Source of the DNA: Acinetobacter pragensis
GTDB taxonomy: Bacteria; Pseudomonadota; Gammaproteobacteria; Pseudomonadales; Moraxellaceae
Direction: 5' to 3'
Assembly: GCF_001605895.1 (NCBI RefSeq)
Contig: NZ_LUAW01000020.1
Coordinates: 826-64,825 of the forward strand
DNA length: 64,000 bases
Made by a program: the position numbers and the translations under genes. The notes under the pieces were generated by a model. It worked only from the letters and a program-made list of their open reading frames with translations. It ran no database searches and had not been told where the DNA came from. Position 1 is the first letter of the stretch. Every line of letters begins with the position of its first letter. This document shows, in pieces, positions 27,319 through 36,131 of this stretch.

Positions 27319-28539
27319 ATGGGCGACCGCACACTGCGACGCATTTTTATACTTGCGGGCATTGCACTTATATTGTGGGTGCTTTATTTGTTAAAGCCTG
27401 TTGTGCTGCCTTTTATCGGCGCATTTTTAATTGCGTATTTATTCAGCCCGCTTGTTAATAAAATACATAAAATAGGCCTGCCGCGCTGGCTGGCTATCAG
27501 CATTGTTTTTATCGGAATCGGCTTGGTGCTCACTTGGGCGTTATGGTATTTGGTGCCTTTGGTTTGGCAGCAGCTGATGTATGCAAAATCCAGCATACCT
27601 GCGGGTATTCATTGGGTGAACTATACCTTTTTGCCTTGGCTGTCGCATACGTTCAATCTTATTCCTATGGAAATTGATACTGACCAGATTTCGAAAGCAG
27701 TTATGGATTATATTCAGACCAATTACAGCACTGACAGTATTCAGTCGATGCTGCTGAAAGTTGCGCAATCTGGGCTGAATTTTATTCAAATTGGCGGCAC
27801 AGTGGTTCTGATTCCAATTATCAGCTTTTATTTTCTGCTGGACTGGGAACGCATGCTGGAAAGCCTGCGTAAATTAATCCCCCGCCCGTATGAGAAAAGC
27901 ACAATGCACATTGTGAACGAGTGCCACAGTGTGCTTGGCGCATTTGTAAAAGGTCAATTTCTGGTGATGTTTTTGCTGGGCGTTGTATATGCAGTGGGCT
28001 TGCAGGTTATTGGCCTGGAAGTGGGCTTGATCATCGGCATGATCGCCGGTCTGTCCAGCATTATTCCTTATTTAGGGTTTGCTGTCGGCATTATTGCTGC
28101 TGTCATTGCAACCTTGTTCCAATTTGGATTGGACTGGACGCATTTAGCGCTGGTTCTTGTGGTATTTATGATTGGCCAAGCGGTTGAAGGCTATATTCTG
28201 CAGCCTTTCCTGCTGGGCGATAAAATTGGGCTTTCACCCGTTGCTGTCGTATTTGCAGTCTTGGCCGGTGCGCAGCTGGCTGGCTTCTTGGGCATGCTGA
28301 TTGCGCTTCCCGTGGCGGCGATTATTGTTGTATTGCTGCGTCATGTGCGCCAGTGCTATGAAAAAAGCCAGTTATACGGCTCAAAAACAGTCATTATGCA
28401 GCCTGCCGGCAGCGATTCTATTACGATAGAAACGGAACAGGCAGATATCGATATTGAATTAAAGCAAACTGTTGGAAAACCTCTGCAAGATCCTGAAAAA
28501 TCGAGTAAGATCGATGTGTCAGAAAATAAAGACTTATAA
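27319..28539 (+). CDS. AI-2E/PerM family membrane protein
   Basis: A 406-residue inner-membrane protein with seven or eight predicted TMs. The N-terminal pair (about 8-45) with VVLPFIGAFLIAYLFSPLV, the central VVLIPIISFYFLLDWERM and the C-terminal GYILQPFLLGDKIGLSPVAVVF block are typical of the family that includes TqsA (AI-2 export) and YdbI/PerM. A polar, acidic tail (about 365-406) is probably cytoplasmic. The substrate is unknown; AI-2 export is not implied in an organism where luxS is not visible. It is 15 bp upstream of hda, the same gene order (perM-hda) seen in related bacteria. Confidence 0.88.
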   Translation: MGDRTLRRIFILAGIALILWVLYLLKPVVLPFIGAFLIAYLFSPLVNKIHKIGLPRWLAISIVFIGIGLVLTWALWYLVPLVWQQLMYAKSSIPAGIHWVNYTFLPWLSHTFNLIPMEIDTDQISKAVMDYIQTNYSTDSIQSMLLKVAQSGLNFIQIGGTVVLIPIISFYFLLDWERMLESLRKLIPRPYEKSTMHIVNECHSVLGAFVKGQFLVMFLLGVVYAVGLQVIGLEVGLIIGMIAGLSSIIPYLGFAVGIIAAVIATLFQFGLDWTHLALVLVVFMIGQAVEGYILQPFLLGDKIGLSPVAVVFAVLAGAQLAGFLGMLIALPVAAIIVVLLRHVRQCYEKSQLYGSKTVIMQPAGSDSITIETEQADIDIELKQTVGKPLQDPEKSSKIDVSENKDL

Positions 28540-28554
28540 GGCCCTTATAGATAT

Positions 28555-29259
28555 ATGCGTCAATTGCAGTTAGATATTGAACCTCAGCTGGATGCCCGAA
28601 TCAGTGATTTTTCAGGGCCAGGCTGGGGACATGTAATTGATGGCGTACGCCAGCTGCATGCCGGATTAATGAACCGGTTTTACATCTATGGCGGGGCTGG
28701 AACAGGCAAGAGCCATTTGCTTTCCGCAATTTGTGACTCTTATCTGGAAATTGGAAAATCGGCGATTAAAGTCTCTTTGCTGGAACTGCTGGATGCCCCG
28801 ACAGAAGCCATTACTTCTCTAGATCAATATGATCTGGTTGCTTTGGATGATATTGAGTCCATCAGCGGGGTGCCGCACTGGCAGCGCGCAGTATTTCATT
28901 TAATCAACTACAACAATGAAGGCGGCGGCCAGCTGGTTTTTTCTTCACGCTTTGCGCCCATTGAACTTAGACTGGAATTGCCGGACTTGCAGTCACGACT
29001 GACTCAGGCGGTAAGTGTTAAAGTGCCGAATGGCAGTTTGTATGCAGACAGGCAGGCGCTGGTTCTTTCTGTCCTGTCACGCAGAGGCATACATATTGAC
29101 CAGCAGATTGTGGATTATTTATTGCTGCATGGCCCGCATCAGGCCTCTATTTTACTGCAAAGCCTAGAGCAGCTGATACAGCTGCTCAAAGGTGAAAAGA
29201 CCAAGCTCAGCAATGCGACATTACGGCAAATTTACGCCTTGATTGATGAATATCGGTAA
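28555..29259 (+). CDS. hda: DnaA regulatory inactivator Hda
   Basis: A 234-residue AAA+ protein related to DnaA domains III. Walker A is GGAGTGKSH at residues 46-54 and Walker B is in LVALDDIESI at about 93-102; sensor-I FSSRFAPIEL and an arginine-finger region DLQSRLTQAV follow. There is no helix-turn-helix DNA-binding domain, which separates Hda from DnaA. With the beta clamp it stimulates hydrolysis of DnaA-bound ATP after initiation. The N-terminal MRQLQLDIEP contains the QLxLx(F/I) clamp-binding type motif. Co-transcribed with the preceding PerM-family gene. Confidence 0.93.
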   Translation: MRQLQLDIEPQLDARISDFSGPGWGHVIDGVRQLHAGLMNRFYIYGGAGTGKSHLLSAICDSYLEIGKSAIKVSLLELLDAPTEAITSLDQYDLVALDDIESISGVPHWQRAVFHLINYNNEGGGQLVFSSRFAPIELRLELPDLQSRLTQAVSVKVPNGSLYADRQALVLSVLSRRGIHIDQQIVDYLLLHGPHQASILLQSLEQLIQLLKGEKTKLSNATLRQIYALIDEYR

Positions 29260-29271
29260 ACTATAAAAAAT

Positions 29272-29289
29272 CTTGAGTAATTACTCAAG
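29272..29289. promoter_or_regulatory. 18-bp perfect palindrome upstream of the CSLREA genes
   Basis: CTTGAGTAA followed directly by TTACTCAAG, a perfect 18-bp palindrome with no loop, 12 bp after the hda stop and 93 bp before the next start. No T-run follows, so it is not a classic terminator. It could be an operator for a dimeric regulator. Confidence 0.45.
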
Positions 29290-29381
29290 CTATGACAAAG
29301 TACACGAAATAATTCGATGCTGCTGGGAATGTGTGGCTTAAGAATAAAAAAAGAAATAAAAAAAGATACAAGGAGAAGGTT

Positions 29382-31205
29382 ATGCTCAAACGGAGCATAG
29401 GCATAGGCATGCTGTGTTTTGCAGGACATGCTTACAGTGCGGAAGTTAATGTCACAACAACAGAAGATATCGTAAAAGATGACAAGGAATGCTCTCTTCG
29501 CGAAGCTGTTGAATATTTGAATATGGCAGAAGATGATCGGCCCGAAGCCGGTTATATGGGCTGCGGCGGCACAGATTCTATAGCGACGATTGCACTTGAA
29601 AAGAATAAAGTTTACACACTTTCTAAAAAGCTTGAAATTAAAGCTACGATGGACATCAAGACGCTATATGACACCACTGTTACTGAGACGGCAGTAGTCG
29701 GTAAAAATAATGCCACTATTGAAATGACAGGGCAGGAGCAAATTTTCCATATTGATGACAATGCCGATGCTGCTTTTAAAGTGAATTTAAAAGAGATAAC
29801 GCTGCAAGGCTGTAAAAAAAGCGTATGTGCCGATCTGGGCGGGCTGATTTATAACAATGAAGCTCTGACTTTAGACAGCGTAAAACTGCAGGATGGATAT
29901 GCCAATTTAGGCGGTGCGATCTATAATGTCGGTGTAGCATCCAGCAGCGGAGCTACAGCCAGCAGTTTGTCCATGCAAAATGTATTGGTTGAAAATAATC
30001 AAGCGACAGTTGGCGGCGCAATCTATTCCTTAGCGCCCAGCTTTAAAATTTATAATACCGTATTCAAAAGCAATACCAGCACCTCTGGTAAAGCCGTTGT
30101 CTTTACTGCTGATGGCAGTACGGATGCGGATAAGCTGACATTTCCATCCCGGCTGAATTACATTGTCAGCAGTACCTTTTTTCAGAACAAGGGCTATGCA
30201 GTTAATTTAAAAGATGGGCTGGGTTTAAATAATCTAACCATTCTTAAAAATTCAGGCGGCGTAAGTTTCGATTCAGCCGAAGGGCAAGGCTATCTTTCAA
30301 ACAGTATTGTTATTGGCAACAGTTCTTCGGGTGCTGTGCAGGACTGTGAAGTTGAAAATGCTGCGTCAGACAAAAGTGTTCTCTACAACAACCTTGTGTC
30401 ACAGTCCGATTGTCCAGTCGGAGTAAGCTCAAACAATAATACGGTATTGCTTAGTCCGGCTTTAATCGCGGGTGATGATGAAGGTACCTGTAAAAATTTA
30501 CAGGATGACGGCACTGCGCTTTTATGCCCATACACTACGCCAAGCAATGCATTTATCGGTTATTTGCGTCCCCGAATGCTGCTGAGCTATGCAGATTTAT
30601 TTTCTAGTCCTATTTTAAATAGGGGCCAGACATTAGCCAATGGCAATACAAATTTTGTTGCCTGCGAGGCGTCTGATCAGCGCGGTACGTCTAGACTGTC
30701 AGATAATGTCTGGTGTGACCGCGGCGCGATAGAAATTGCAGTACCCGCAAGCATTTCAAAATTGGGACAAGACATTAAGCCGGGCCAAATTGCTAAATTT
30801 AATATACTGGAAGCATTGGGTGATAGTGATTTGCTGCCAAAGGCGCAATGTATTGCGGAAGTCGGTGAAAACCCTGCCGGCATACCTTGGCAAGACGGCT
30901 GCTTAATCGTTGTGCAGGGGCAAACAGTTTCCAAAGGCAAAACTGAATTAAGTCTAAATGGCGATTTGACTTATACGCCAAACGGCAACTGGCATGGTGC
31001 GGATGAGTTTACAATCCGGGTGATTACCTCATCTACACGATTTAATAAAGAGATTGATGCAAAATATATCGAAGCGCCTGTAATTATTTTCCAAGAACCG
31101 GATAACACAATGGAAAGTAAGACTGTTGAAACTTCTGGCGGTGCTTTAGGCTTCTATAGTTTATTCGCTTTGTTTGGCTTAATCGGATTGCGTCGATTCA
31201 AATAA
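29382..31205 (+). CDS. Secreted CSLREA beta-helix protein with GlyGly-CTERM-like tail (A)
   Basis: A 607-residue exported protein; the start is set at 29382 by an AGGAGAAGG site. A signal peptide (about 1-20, ending AYSAE) is followed by the CSLREA motif in KECSLREAVEYLN. A right-handed beta-helix region of about 350 residues follows, with Gly/Asn-rich rungs such as GGAIYNVG and GGAIYSLA, then a cadherin-like or Big-like domain (TPNGNWHGADEFTIRV). The C-terminus has a SGG at about 585-587, one hydrophobic helix and RRFK, matching the GlyGly-CTERM sorting signal processed by rhombosortase and linked to type II secretion. It is the first gene of a two-gene unit. Confidence 0.82.
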   Translation: MLKRSIGIGMLCFAGHAYSAEVNVTTTEDIVKDDKECSLREAVEYLNMAEDDRPEAGYMGCGGTDSIATIALEKNKVYTLSKKLEIKATMDIKTLYDTTVTETAVVGKNNATIEMTGQEQIFHIDDNADAAFKVNLKEITLQGCKKSVCADLGGLIYNNEALTLDSVKLQDGYANLGGAIYNVGVASSSGATASSLSMQNVLVENNQATVGGAIYSLAPSFKIYNTVFKSNTSTSGKAVVFTADGSTDADKLTFPSRLNYIVSSTFFQNKGYAVNLKDGLGLNNLTILKNSGGVSFDSAEGQGYLSNSIVIGNSSSGAVQDCEVENAASDKSVLYNNLVSQSDCPVGVSSNNNTVLLSPALIAGDDEGTCKNLQDDGTALLCPYTTPSNAFIGYLRPRMLLSYADLFSSPILNRGQTLANGNTNFVACEASDQRGTSRLSDNVWCDRGAIEIAVPASISKLGQDIKPGQIAKFNILEALGDSDLLPKAQCIAEVGENPAGIPWQDGCLIVVQGQTVSKGKTELSLNGDLTYTPNGNWHGADEFTIRVITSSTRFNKEIDAKYIEAPVIIFQEPDNTMESKTVETSGGALGFYSLFALFGLIGLRRFK

Positions 31206-31221
31206 TAATTAGGGACAGGCC

Positions 31222-33645
31222 ATGAAACAATATAAAAAAGGACTGCTATGCATAATGGTCTTATCTGCAATGTCACTAATGGCAGCAGACAGCAAAACCA
31301 TCTATGTCAATACTTTTGATGATGAAGCAGGTGAAAACTCAAGTAAATGCTCTTTGCGTGAAGCAATTATCGCAGCCCAAAAAAATACGTCATTTGGCGG
31401 CTGCAGCGCAGGGCGTACAGGGGTTGGCCAAGTCGATGAAATTCAGCTGGAAGCTGGCACATATAAATTAACACGCGGTGAATTGAGCCCAGAGTCACCA
31501 ATTAGAATTTTGGGCAAAAGCCGAAATAATTATGAAATTAAAAGCAGCTTTACCAATGAATATCCTGAGTTTGAGGAGATTAAAACGGTAATTGATGCGC
31601 AAGACGGAAGTTCGCGTATATTCAATACTGCGGTAACCCGTGTCAATTTGGAATTGAATAATATTGCCCTGAACAATGGTTCTGCTAAAGATTATGGCGG
31701 GGCTGTATATGCGGGCGGAAATTTTGCCATGAGTAATGGCGCAATATTAAATTCGAGCGCTGCGAAAGCCGGCGGCGCTATTTATCTGCTGGCGCTGGAT
31801 GCGAAGACAGAAGTCAGTATTAATAATACCCGAATTGAAAATAACAATGCGCTCAAGGGCAGTGTACTCGCGATGAGCTGTGTGGGTAATTTGAGTGATA
31901 ATCAGCCTATTGTTACAATTTCACAAAGCAGCATTGTAAAAAATGGCAATCAGGCCAGTCTAAGCACAATGGATTTCTGCGGCAGCAATGAAGTTACCTT
32001 AGAAGCAAATACGATTGCGAAAAATACTGCAAGTGCATCAAATGGCAGTATTATCCGTGCCGTTTCAGATGGATTGGACCGATTAAGCCCTTATTCGTCA
32101 TTGGTCTTCAGCAGCAATACTATTGTTGAAAATAGCGCATACAGTGCATTTTATTATGATGAGAATGCTTCGAAATCTTTTTCTTATAATGTACTGGCCT
32201 ATAATGGCACTGCAGATGGTCAAGGAAAATCTTGCCGTTATTTGAATAATCAAATCCCTGCAGAAGATTTGCAGTTTGCGTTCCTGAGCAATGCTGCAGA
32301 ATTATCGAATGCGAACTGTGTGATTCCAGCAAAGGCTATTTCGTCAGCTGAAACAGATTATAAGAATTTAGATGTCTCTGGCATCGCAATGCCTGCGCTA
32401 CTCACAGATTATCGGCCAGCCTCTGTTTATAACATATATTTGCCATTATATTACCCTCTTGAAGGCAATGCTGGCGCTAGCTTAGTGAATATCGGCTCTT
32501 CAGGTTGCTCGGAATATGATCAGCGCGGTGTGGCAAGAAATGCTGATGCCACATTGATCTTAAATCCTAGTATGAAGAATACCTGTGATATCGGTTCGGT
32601 AGAGAAGCTGAATTTTACGGCTGCAGATGTAGAAGATCTGACTAATTCCTCGCAGAAAGCTATGATTACTGCATTACAGGCAGCAATTGATCAGTTAAAA
32701 GCTGATATCGCAGATCAGGATCGTAAAGAATATAAGACTGCTAATGAAATGGATTTAAAAGAGGCAGAACCTTATTTGGCTCAATTCAAAAGCAGTTTAA
32801 TTTACCGTGCCATTTATATGAATCCATTTGCGTTGGCGCTCCCGCAGGAAGTAGATGTAGGCAATACGCAAGAAAGAAAATATAAAGCATTGAATTCAGA
32901 TAATTATGACGTCATTGTGCAAGCCATTGGCATCGGCAATGATTTAACTGTCGACAGCACTGGCAAGCCCGTTATAAAAGGGGATGCTTTGGATTTAGTG
33001 TGCAAATGGGATGCTAATCTGAAAAAAATTGTGATTTACAGGACAGGCGGCGCTGCTACGGGAGATCAAAATGCATATTGCCAATATACCCTTAAAGAAA
33101 AAACCGGCAGCATGCAGCAATCTTCCGGTATTTTGACCGCTAAATTTAACAATATTGCGCCAATTGCCGCTGATGATACATACTCAATTACGACTGACAG
33201 CAATTTAACTGTACGCGTCAATCCTTTAGAAAACGACAGTGAAGATGGAGATGGGCCAGTCTCGTCTATGCCAGCCGGTAAAAGCCTTTGGCATCAAAAT
33301 TTAGATGGCCAGAATATTCCAATCTATTTCAAAACGATACCGGCAGGTTTGAATTTTAAAGCAGAGTATAGCGGGCCATGTCCTGATGGCAATCAGCAGA
33401 ATATGTGCTATGGCGGAACTATAGAATTTTCATCTAAAAATGCATTTAACCAATTTAATCATAATATTGTGTATCAAGTTTACGACTCAGAAGGCACAGC
33501 ATCTAATGAAGCAACGATTACGCTGATTAATCAGGCAAAGAATACTAATGAAAGCTCAAGTGGCGGCGGATCAATCAATATTTTTGGCGGATTAGTTTTA
33601 GCAGGCCTTGCATTATTTAGAATGCGTAAATTTTTAAAAAGTTAA
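31222..33645 (+). CDS. Secreted CSLREA beta-helix protein with GlyGly-CTERM-like tail (B)
   Basis: An 807-residue paralogue in the same operon, starting 16 bp after protein A with an AGGGA ribosome-binding site. A signal peptide (cleavage near MAADS) precedes SKCSLREAIIAAQ, again within the first 50 residues. Beta-helix rungs (GGAVYAGG, GGAIYLLA and Asn-rich repeats) cover about 100-370. A helical stretch at about 470-530 is absent from protein A. A cadherin-like domain begins near APIAADDTYS. The tail has SSSGGG at 778-783, a hydrophobic helix and basic RMRKFLKS. Likely an adhesin or surface or secreted protein; function unknown. Confidence 0.82.
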   Translation: MKQYKKGLLCIMVLSAMSLMAADSKTIYVNTFDDEAGENSSKCSLREAIIAAQKNTSFGGCSAGRTGVGQVDEIQLEAGTYKLTRGELSPESPIRILGKSRNNYEIKSSFTNEYPEFEEIKTVIDAQDGSSRIFNTAVTRVNLELNNIALNNGSAKDYGGAVYAGGNFAMSNGAILNSSAAKAGGAIYLLALDAKTEVSINNTRIENNNALKGSVLAMSCVGNLSDNQPIVTISQSSIVKNGNQASLSTMDFCGSNEVTLEANTIAKNTASASNGSIIRAVSDGLDRLSPYSSLVFSSNTIVENSAYSAFYYDENASKSFSYNVLAYNGTADGQGKSCRYLNNQIPAEDLQFAFLSNAAELSNANCVIPAKAISSAETDYKNLDVSGIAMPALLTDYRPASVYNIYLPLYYPLEGNAGASLVNIGSSGCSEYDQRGVARNADATLILNPSMKNTCDIGSVEKLNFTAADVEDLTNSSQKAMITALQAAIDQLKADIADQDRKEYKTANEMDLKEAEPYLAQFKSSLIYRAIYMNPFALALPQEVDVGNTQERKYKALNSDNYDVIVQAIGIGNDLTVDSTGKPVIKGDALDLVCKWDANLKKIVIYRTGGAATGDQNAYCQYTLKEKTGSMQQSSGILTAKFNNIAPIAADDTYSITTDSNLTVRVNPLENDSEDGDGPVSSMPAGKSLWHQNLDGQNIPIYFKTIPAGLNFKAEYSGPCPDGNQQNMCYGGTIEFSSKNAFNQFNHNIVYQVYDSEGTASNEATITLINQAKNTNESSSGGGSINIFGGLVLAGLALFRMRKFLKS

Positions 33646-33661
33646 TTTATGCCTGTAACGT

Positions 33662-33688
33662 AAAAGCCTCTATTTATAGGGGCTTTTT
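33662..33688 (+). terminator. Terminator of the CSLREA operon
   Basis: AAAAGCCTCTA and TAGGGGCTTTT (one T-G wobble) around TTTA, followed by six T residues. Confidence 0.85.
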
Positions 33689-33769
33689 TGTAGGTAAACT
33701 AAAATTAAATAGTTGGTATTTCAATATTGATCTTTGAGTTCTTGATGTCAACATTAATTTTACGGCAAT

Positions 33770-33795
33770 AAAAAGAGCGGATTATCCGCTCTTTA
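33770..33795 (-). terminator. Terminator of the sigma-factor operon
   Basis: AAAGAGCGGA and TCCGCTCTTT around a TTA loop, placed 24 bp beyond the stop of the DUF3106-like gene on the minus strand, with A-tracts on the left that read as T on that strand. Confidence 0.85.
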
Positions 33796-33818
33796 AAAAA
33801 TTGCCTTTCAAAACATTA

Positions 33819-34223
33819 TCAATGATGCGTTACTTCAGGGCTCAGGTATTTATTAATATATTCTTCACGAATGGCAGGGCGTTCATCAGGAGATGCCTTT
33901 TGAAGGCGCTGCGCCAGTTCACGGCGCTCTAGGCTGCTCATCTTTTGCCAAGTTTCACGCATTTTTTGCTTTTCATTTTCTGGAAGCTGATTAAACCAAT
34001 CCATCCGCTGCTGCAAGCTCACACTTTGTTCAACAGGAATTTCTTTTAAGGATTGGTATCGCTTGATGAGGGCAGCTTGCTCAGAGTCAGAAAGTGAGTC
34101 CCAAGTCTCATTGACTTGAGCATCCGCATCTTTAGAAAAAATCCAAAAACGTTCAAAACCAGCAAAACTGGTTTGCAGAAAACCGAATGCGCAAAAAGCA
34201 ATGGCTAATTTTCTAGCTGCCAT
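33819..34223 (-). CDS. DUF3106-like periplasmic helical protein
   Basis: A 134-residue protein with a signal peptide (AIAFCAFGFLQTSFA) and an all-helical charged mature part. It carries several RW/WxxL-type repeats, including TWDSLSDSEQAALIKRYQSL, MDWFNQLPENEKQKMRE and WQKMSSLERRELAQRL. This periodicity matches the DUF3106 family, often found next to ECF sigma factors. I infer a periplasmic partner or sensor in an envelope-stress module, similar in shape to CpxP/Spy-type chaperones though not homologous by sequence evidence here. It overlaps the upstream anti-sigma gene by 11 bp; it ends the three-gene operon. Confidence 0.78.
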   Translation of the reverse strand: MAARKLAIAFCAFGFLQTSFAGFERFWIFSKDADAQVNETWDSLSDSEQAALIKRYQSLKEIPVEQSVSLQQRMDWFNQLPENEKQKMRETWQKMSSLERRELAQRLQKASPDERPAIREEYINKYLSPEVTHH

Positions 34224-34536
34224 GGGGAACTTTGTCCTCACCTAAAACCATTAACATTTCTAAGTCTTCGACCATTTGAGGGGAGAGCTTAGGCGTTGAA
34301 ACAACTTGATTTTGCGGTTTTTCGTTTAATGTTGTCACTGAATTGGGCAACACAACAAAGCCTGCAAGTGCGGCGGCTAATGCAAAGCCTGACATTTTCC
34401 ATAAGCCATAGCGGGATGCTTCACGTTCATGAATTTTTTCAAGAACATTATTCATCACAGCGGGTTTTTGGGTATGGTGCTGTGCGAGTCCATCAAGTTT
34501 GGAAGTTACTTGCTTTAAGAAATCATCTTGTTTCAT
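34213..34536 (-). CDS. Putative anti-sigma factor (DUF3619-like), single-pass
   Basis: A 107-residue protein with a short cytoplasmic N-terminal part (about 1-45), one TM helix at about 47-66 (SGFALAAALAGFVVLP) and a small periplasmic region of about 40 residues. This layout fits the short anti-sigma proteins that follow ECF genes in many proteobacteria. Its ATG overlaps the sigma-factor stop codon (ATGA), so it is translated at a fixed ratio with it. No ZAS Cys/His motif is present, so recognition of the sigma factor must use another fold. Confidence 0.72.
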   Translation of the reverse strand: MKQDDFLKQVTSKLDGLAQHHTQKPAVMNNVLEKIHEREASRYGLWKMSGFALAAALAGFVVLPNSVTTLNEKPQNQVVSTPKLSPQMVEDLEMLMVLGEDKVPHGS

Positions 34537-35168
34537 TCGGATGACCCTCCCATGTGAGGATTCAGATGTGCTAATGAAGCGCGTAAGCCTTGTATAGCAC
34601 GGTGGTAATGGGTTTTTACACTGCCTTCAGTGCAATTCATAATCTCAGCAGTTGTATGTGTATCAAAGCCTTCCCATGCCCGCAGCATAAATGCCTGCTG
34701 CTGCCGGGCTGGCAACAGCGCTATCGCCTGCTGAATTTCTTCGGCAGTCACAGCGCGGTCTATAAATTCAAATGGGTTGGGAGTAGATTCATCTACAACA
34801 TCATTTATTTCAATTTCATCATCATCTAAATTGACTTTTCTGAACAGAGAAAAGGGCTGAGCGCGCCGGGCTTCTTTTCTGCGCCAATCTTGCAATTTGT
34901 TGTTCAAAATGGTGTAGAACAGGGGATACCATTCTTCGGTGGATTTATCTGCATAGGATTTATGCAGGGAAATGAATGCTTCCTGAACCAGATCCATCGC
35001 GATGCCCTGCTGATTCTGGGTTGCACTTTCCATCATGATCAGCGCGCGGCCAGTCACTTCATTCATGAAGTTTTTCAAGCGCGACTCAGCCGTGCTCTTG
35101 AGAACACTCGAATCTGCAGAATTTGACTGTTTTGGCGCTAAATCCATAGAGATGGAAAATCCTGTCAT
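34533..35168 (-). CDS. ECF-family RNA polymerase sigma factor
   Basis: A sigma-70 family protein of about 211 residues. Region 2 covers about 35-110 (MDLVQEAFISLHKSY, then FYTILNNKLQDWRRKEARR); region 4 covers about 155-205, with LPARQQQAFMLRAWEGF and the recognition-helix-like TEGSVKTHYHRAIQGLR. The linker (about 115-145) is acidic. The start is uncertain: ATG 35168 (GGTGGG upstream) is annotated, while ATG 35147 has an AGGA site, and a TTG at 35234 is unlikely. It heads a three-gene operon with an anti-sigma candidate and a periplasmic protein. Regulation is discussed at the upstream inverted repeat. Confidence 0.85.
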   Translation of the reverse strand: MTGFSISMDLAPKQSNSADSSVLKSTAESRLKNFMNEVTGRALIMMESATQNQQGIAMDLVQEAFISLHKSYADKSTEEWYPLFYTILNNKLQDWRRKEARRAQPFSLFRKVNLDDDEIEINDVVDESTPNPFEFIDRAVTAEEIQQAIALLPARQQQAFMLRAWEGFDTHTTAEIMNCTEGSVKTHYHRAIQGLRASLAHLNPHMGGSSE

Positions 35169-35178
35169 TGGATACCCA

Positions 35179-35222
35179 CCATCATTTCCAAGTTCATATA
35201 CATATAACGTTGAAAATGATGG
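35179..35222. promoter_or_regulatory. Inverted repeat with GAACTT motif before ECF sigma gene
   Basis: CCATCATTT at 35179-35187 and AAATGATGG at 35214-35222 are perfect 9-bp inverted repeats with a 26-bp spacer. On the minus strand the spacer ends with GAACTT, the core of the sigma-E type -35 element. A TCCAA follows about 16 bp later, at a -10-like distance. This could be the autoregulated promoter, or an operator pair around it. If transcription starts there, the ATG at 35147 would be the true start of the sigma gene. Confidence 0.4.
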
Positions 35223-35303
35223 TTTGGTTGACAAATAAATTGTTATTTTTCTAGTTTAATCTATTTCTTTAACTGGGCGAGCCCAATTAAAATAAAAAAT
35301 GTA

Positions 35304-36080
35304 TTAAAGACGTTGACGCACCATTTCAAAGAAACAAACTGATCCTGCAATCGCAACATTAAGCGATTCTTGACCGCCCGGCTGTGGAATGACAACCGCT
35401 TGAGCATTTTCTAAAGCGTATTCGCTTACACCTTGGCCTTCATTACCCAGTATCCAGACACAGGCTTTGCTTAAATCTTTAGAATACAAGCTGGTAGAGC
35501 GGTGAGAACTGGTTACATAAACTGGAATTTCAAAGCGCGGCAAAATGTCTTCAAGCGCGATATTCTCATATGTTTGCAATGAAAAATGCGCGCCCATGCC
35601 TGCGCGCAGCACGCGAGGCGACCATAAAGAAGCAGAGCCTTTGGTGCAAACTACCTGCTGAATGCCTGCCGCTGCGGCAGAACGCAATAAGGTGCCAACA
35701 TTGCCGGGATCTTGGACATTTTCCAAAATCAGCGTATCCGCATCGAATTTTAAAGCTTGGCTGGAGCTATGCAAGTCAATAATGGCTAAGCAGGCCAGCG
35801 TTGTGCCCAATGTGCTGAGATCCTTGTAAAGGGATTCACTGAGTACAAAGATATGTCCAGTATAGGTTCTGAGAATTTCTTCAAAGTCCGGATGCGCCAG
35901 TGCATGTTCAGTCGTGAAAATAGAATTGATTTTTCGATTTTCCTGCAGCCATGCGAGGCAGAGGTGCGTGCCTTCCAGTACAGTTTGGCCCTGTTTTTTA
36001 CGGTAAGAGTTCTGTTCGATTAACCCGCGTAAATGTTTAATTTTAGGGTTGTCTTTAGACTCAAGAAAAATTGTCGCCAT
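35304..36080 (-). CDS. TrmH/SpoU-family RNA 2'-O-methyltransferase
   Basis: A 258-residue SPOUT methyltransferase. Motif 1 is ENVQDPGNVGTLLRSA, motif 2 ILGNEGQGVS and motif 3 IPQPGGQESLNVAIAG, which together form the knotted AdoMet-binding fold. The N-terminal substrate-binding domain is about 100 residues (KIKHLRGLIE..). Target RNA is not predictable; RlmB/TsnR-like rRNA methylation is one option. Transcribed alone or with fbp, whose stop codon lies in the same direction with a 50-bp gap. Confidence 0.9.
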   Translation of the reverse strand: MATIFLESKDNPKIKHLRGLIEQNSYRKKQGQTVLEGTHLCLAWLQENRKINSIFTTEHALAHPDFEEILRTYTGHIFVLSESLYKDLSTLGTTLACLAIIDLHSSSQALKFDADTLILENVQDPGNVGTLLRSAAAAGIQQVVCTKGSASLWSPRVLRAGMGAHFSLQTYENIALEDILPRFEIPVYVTSSHRSTSLYSKDLSKACVWILGNEGQGVSEYALENAQAVVIPQPGGQESLNVAIAGSVCFFEMVRQRL

Positions 36081-36131
36081 GGGAGATTAAGTCCACGGTG
36101 ATCAGGCTGCTGACCACCGTTTTTAGTAAAA

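Noticed and set aside
29272..29289. Terminator of hda
   Set aside because: A loopless 18-bp palindrome with no T-run on either strand is a poor terminator; treated as a candidate operator.
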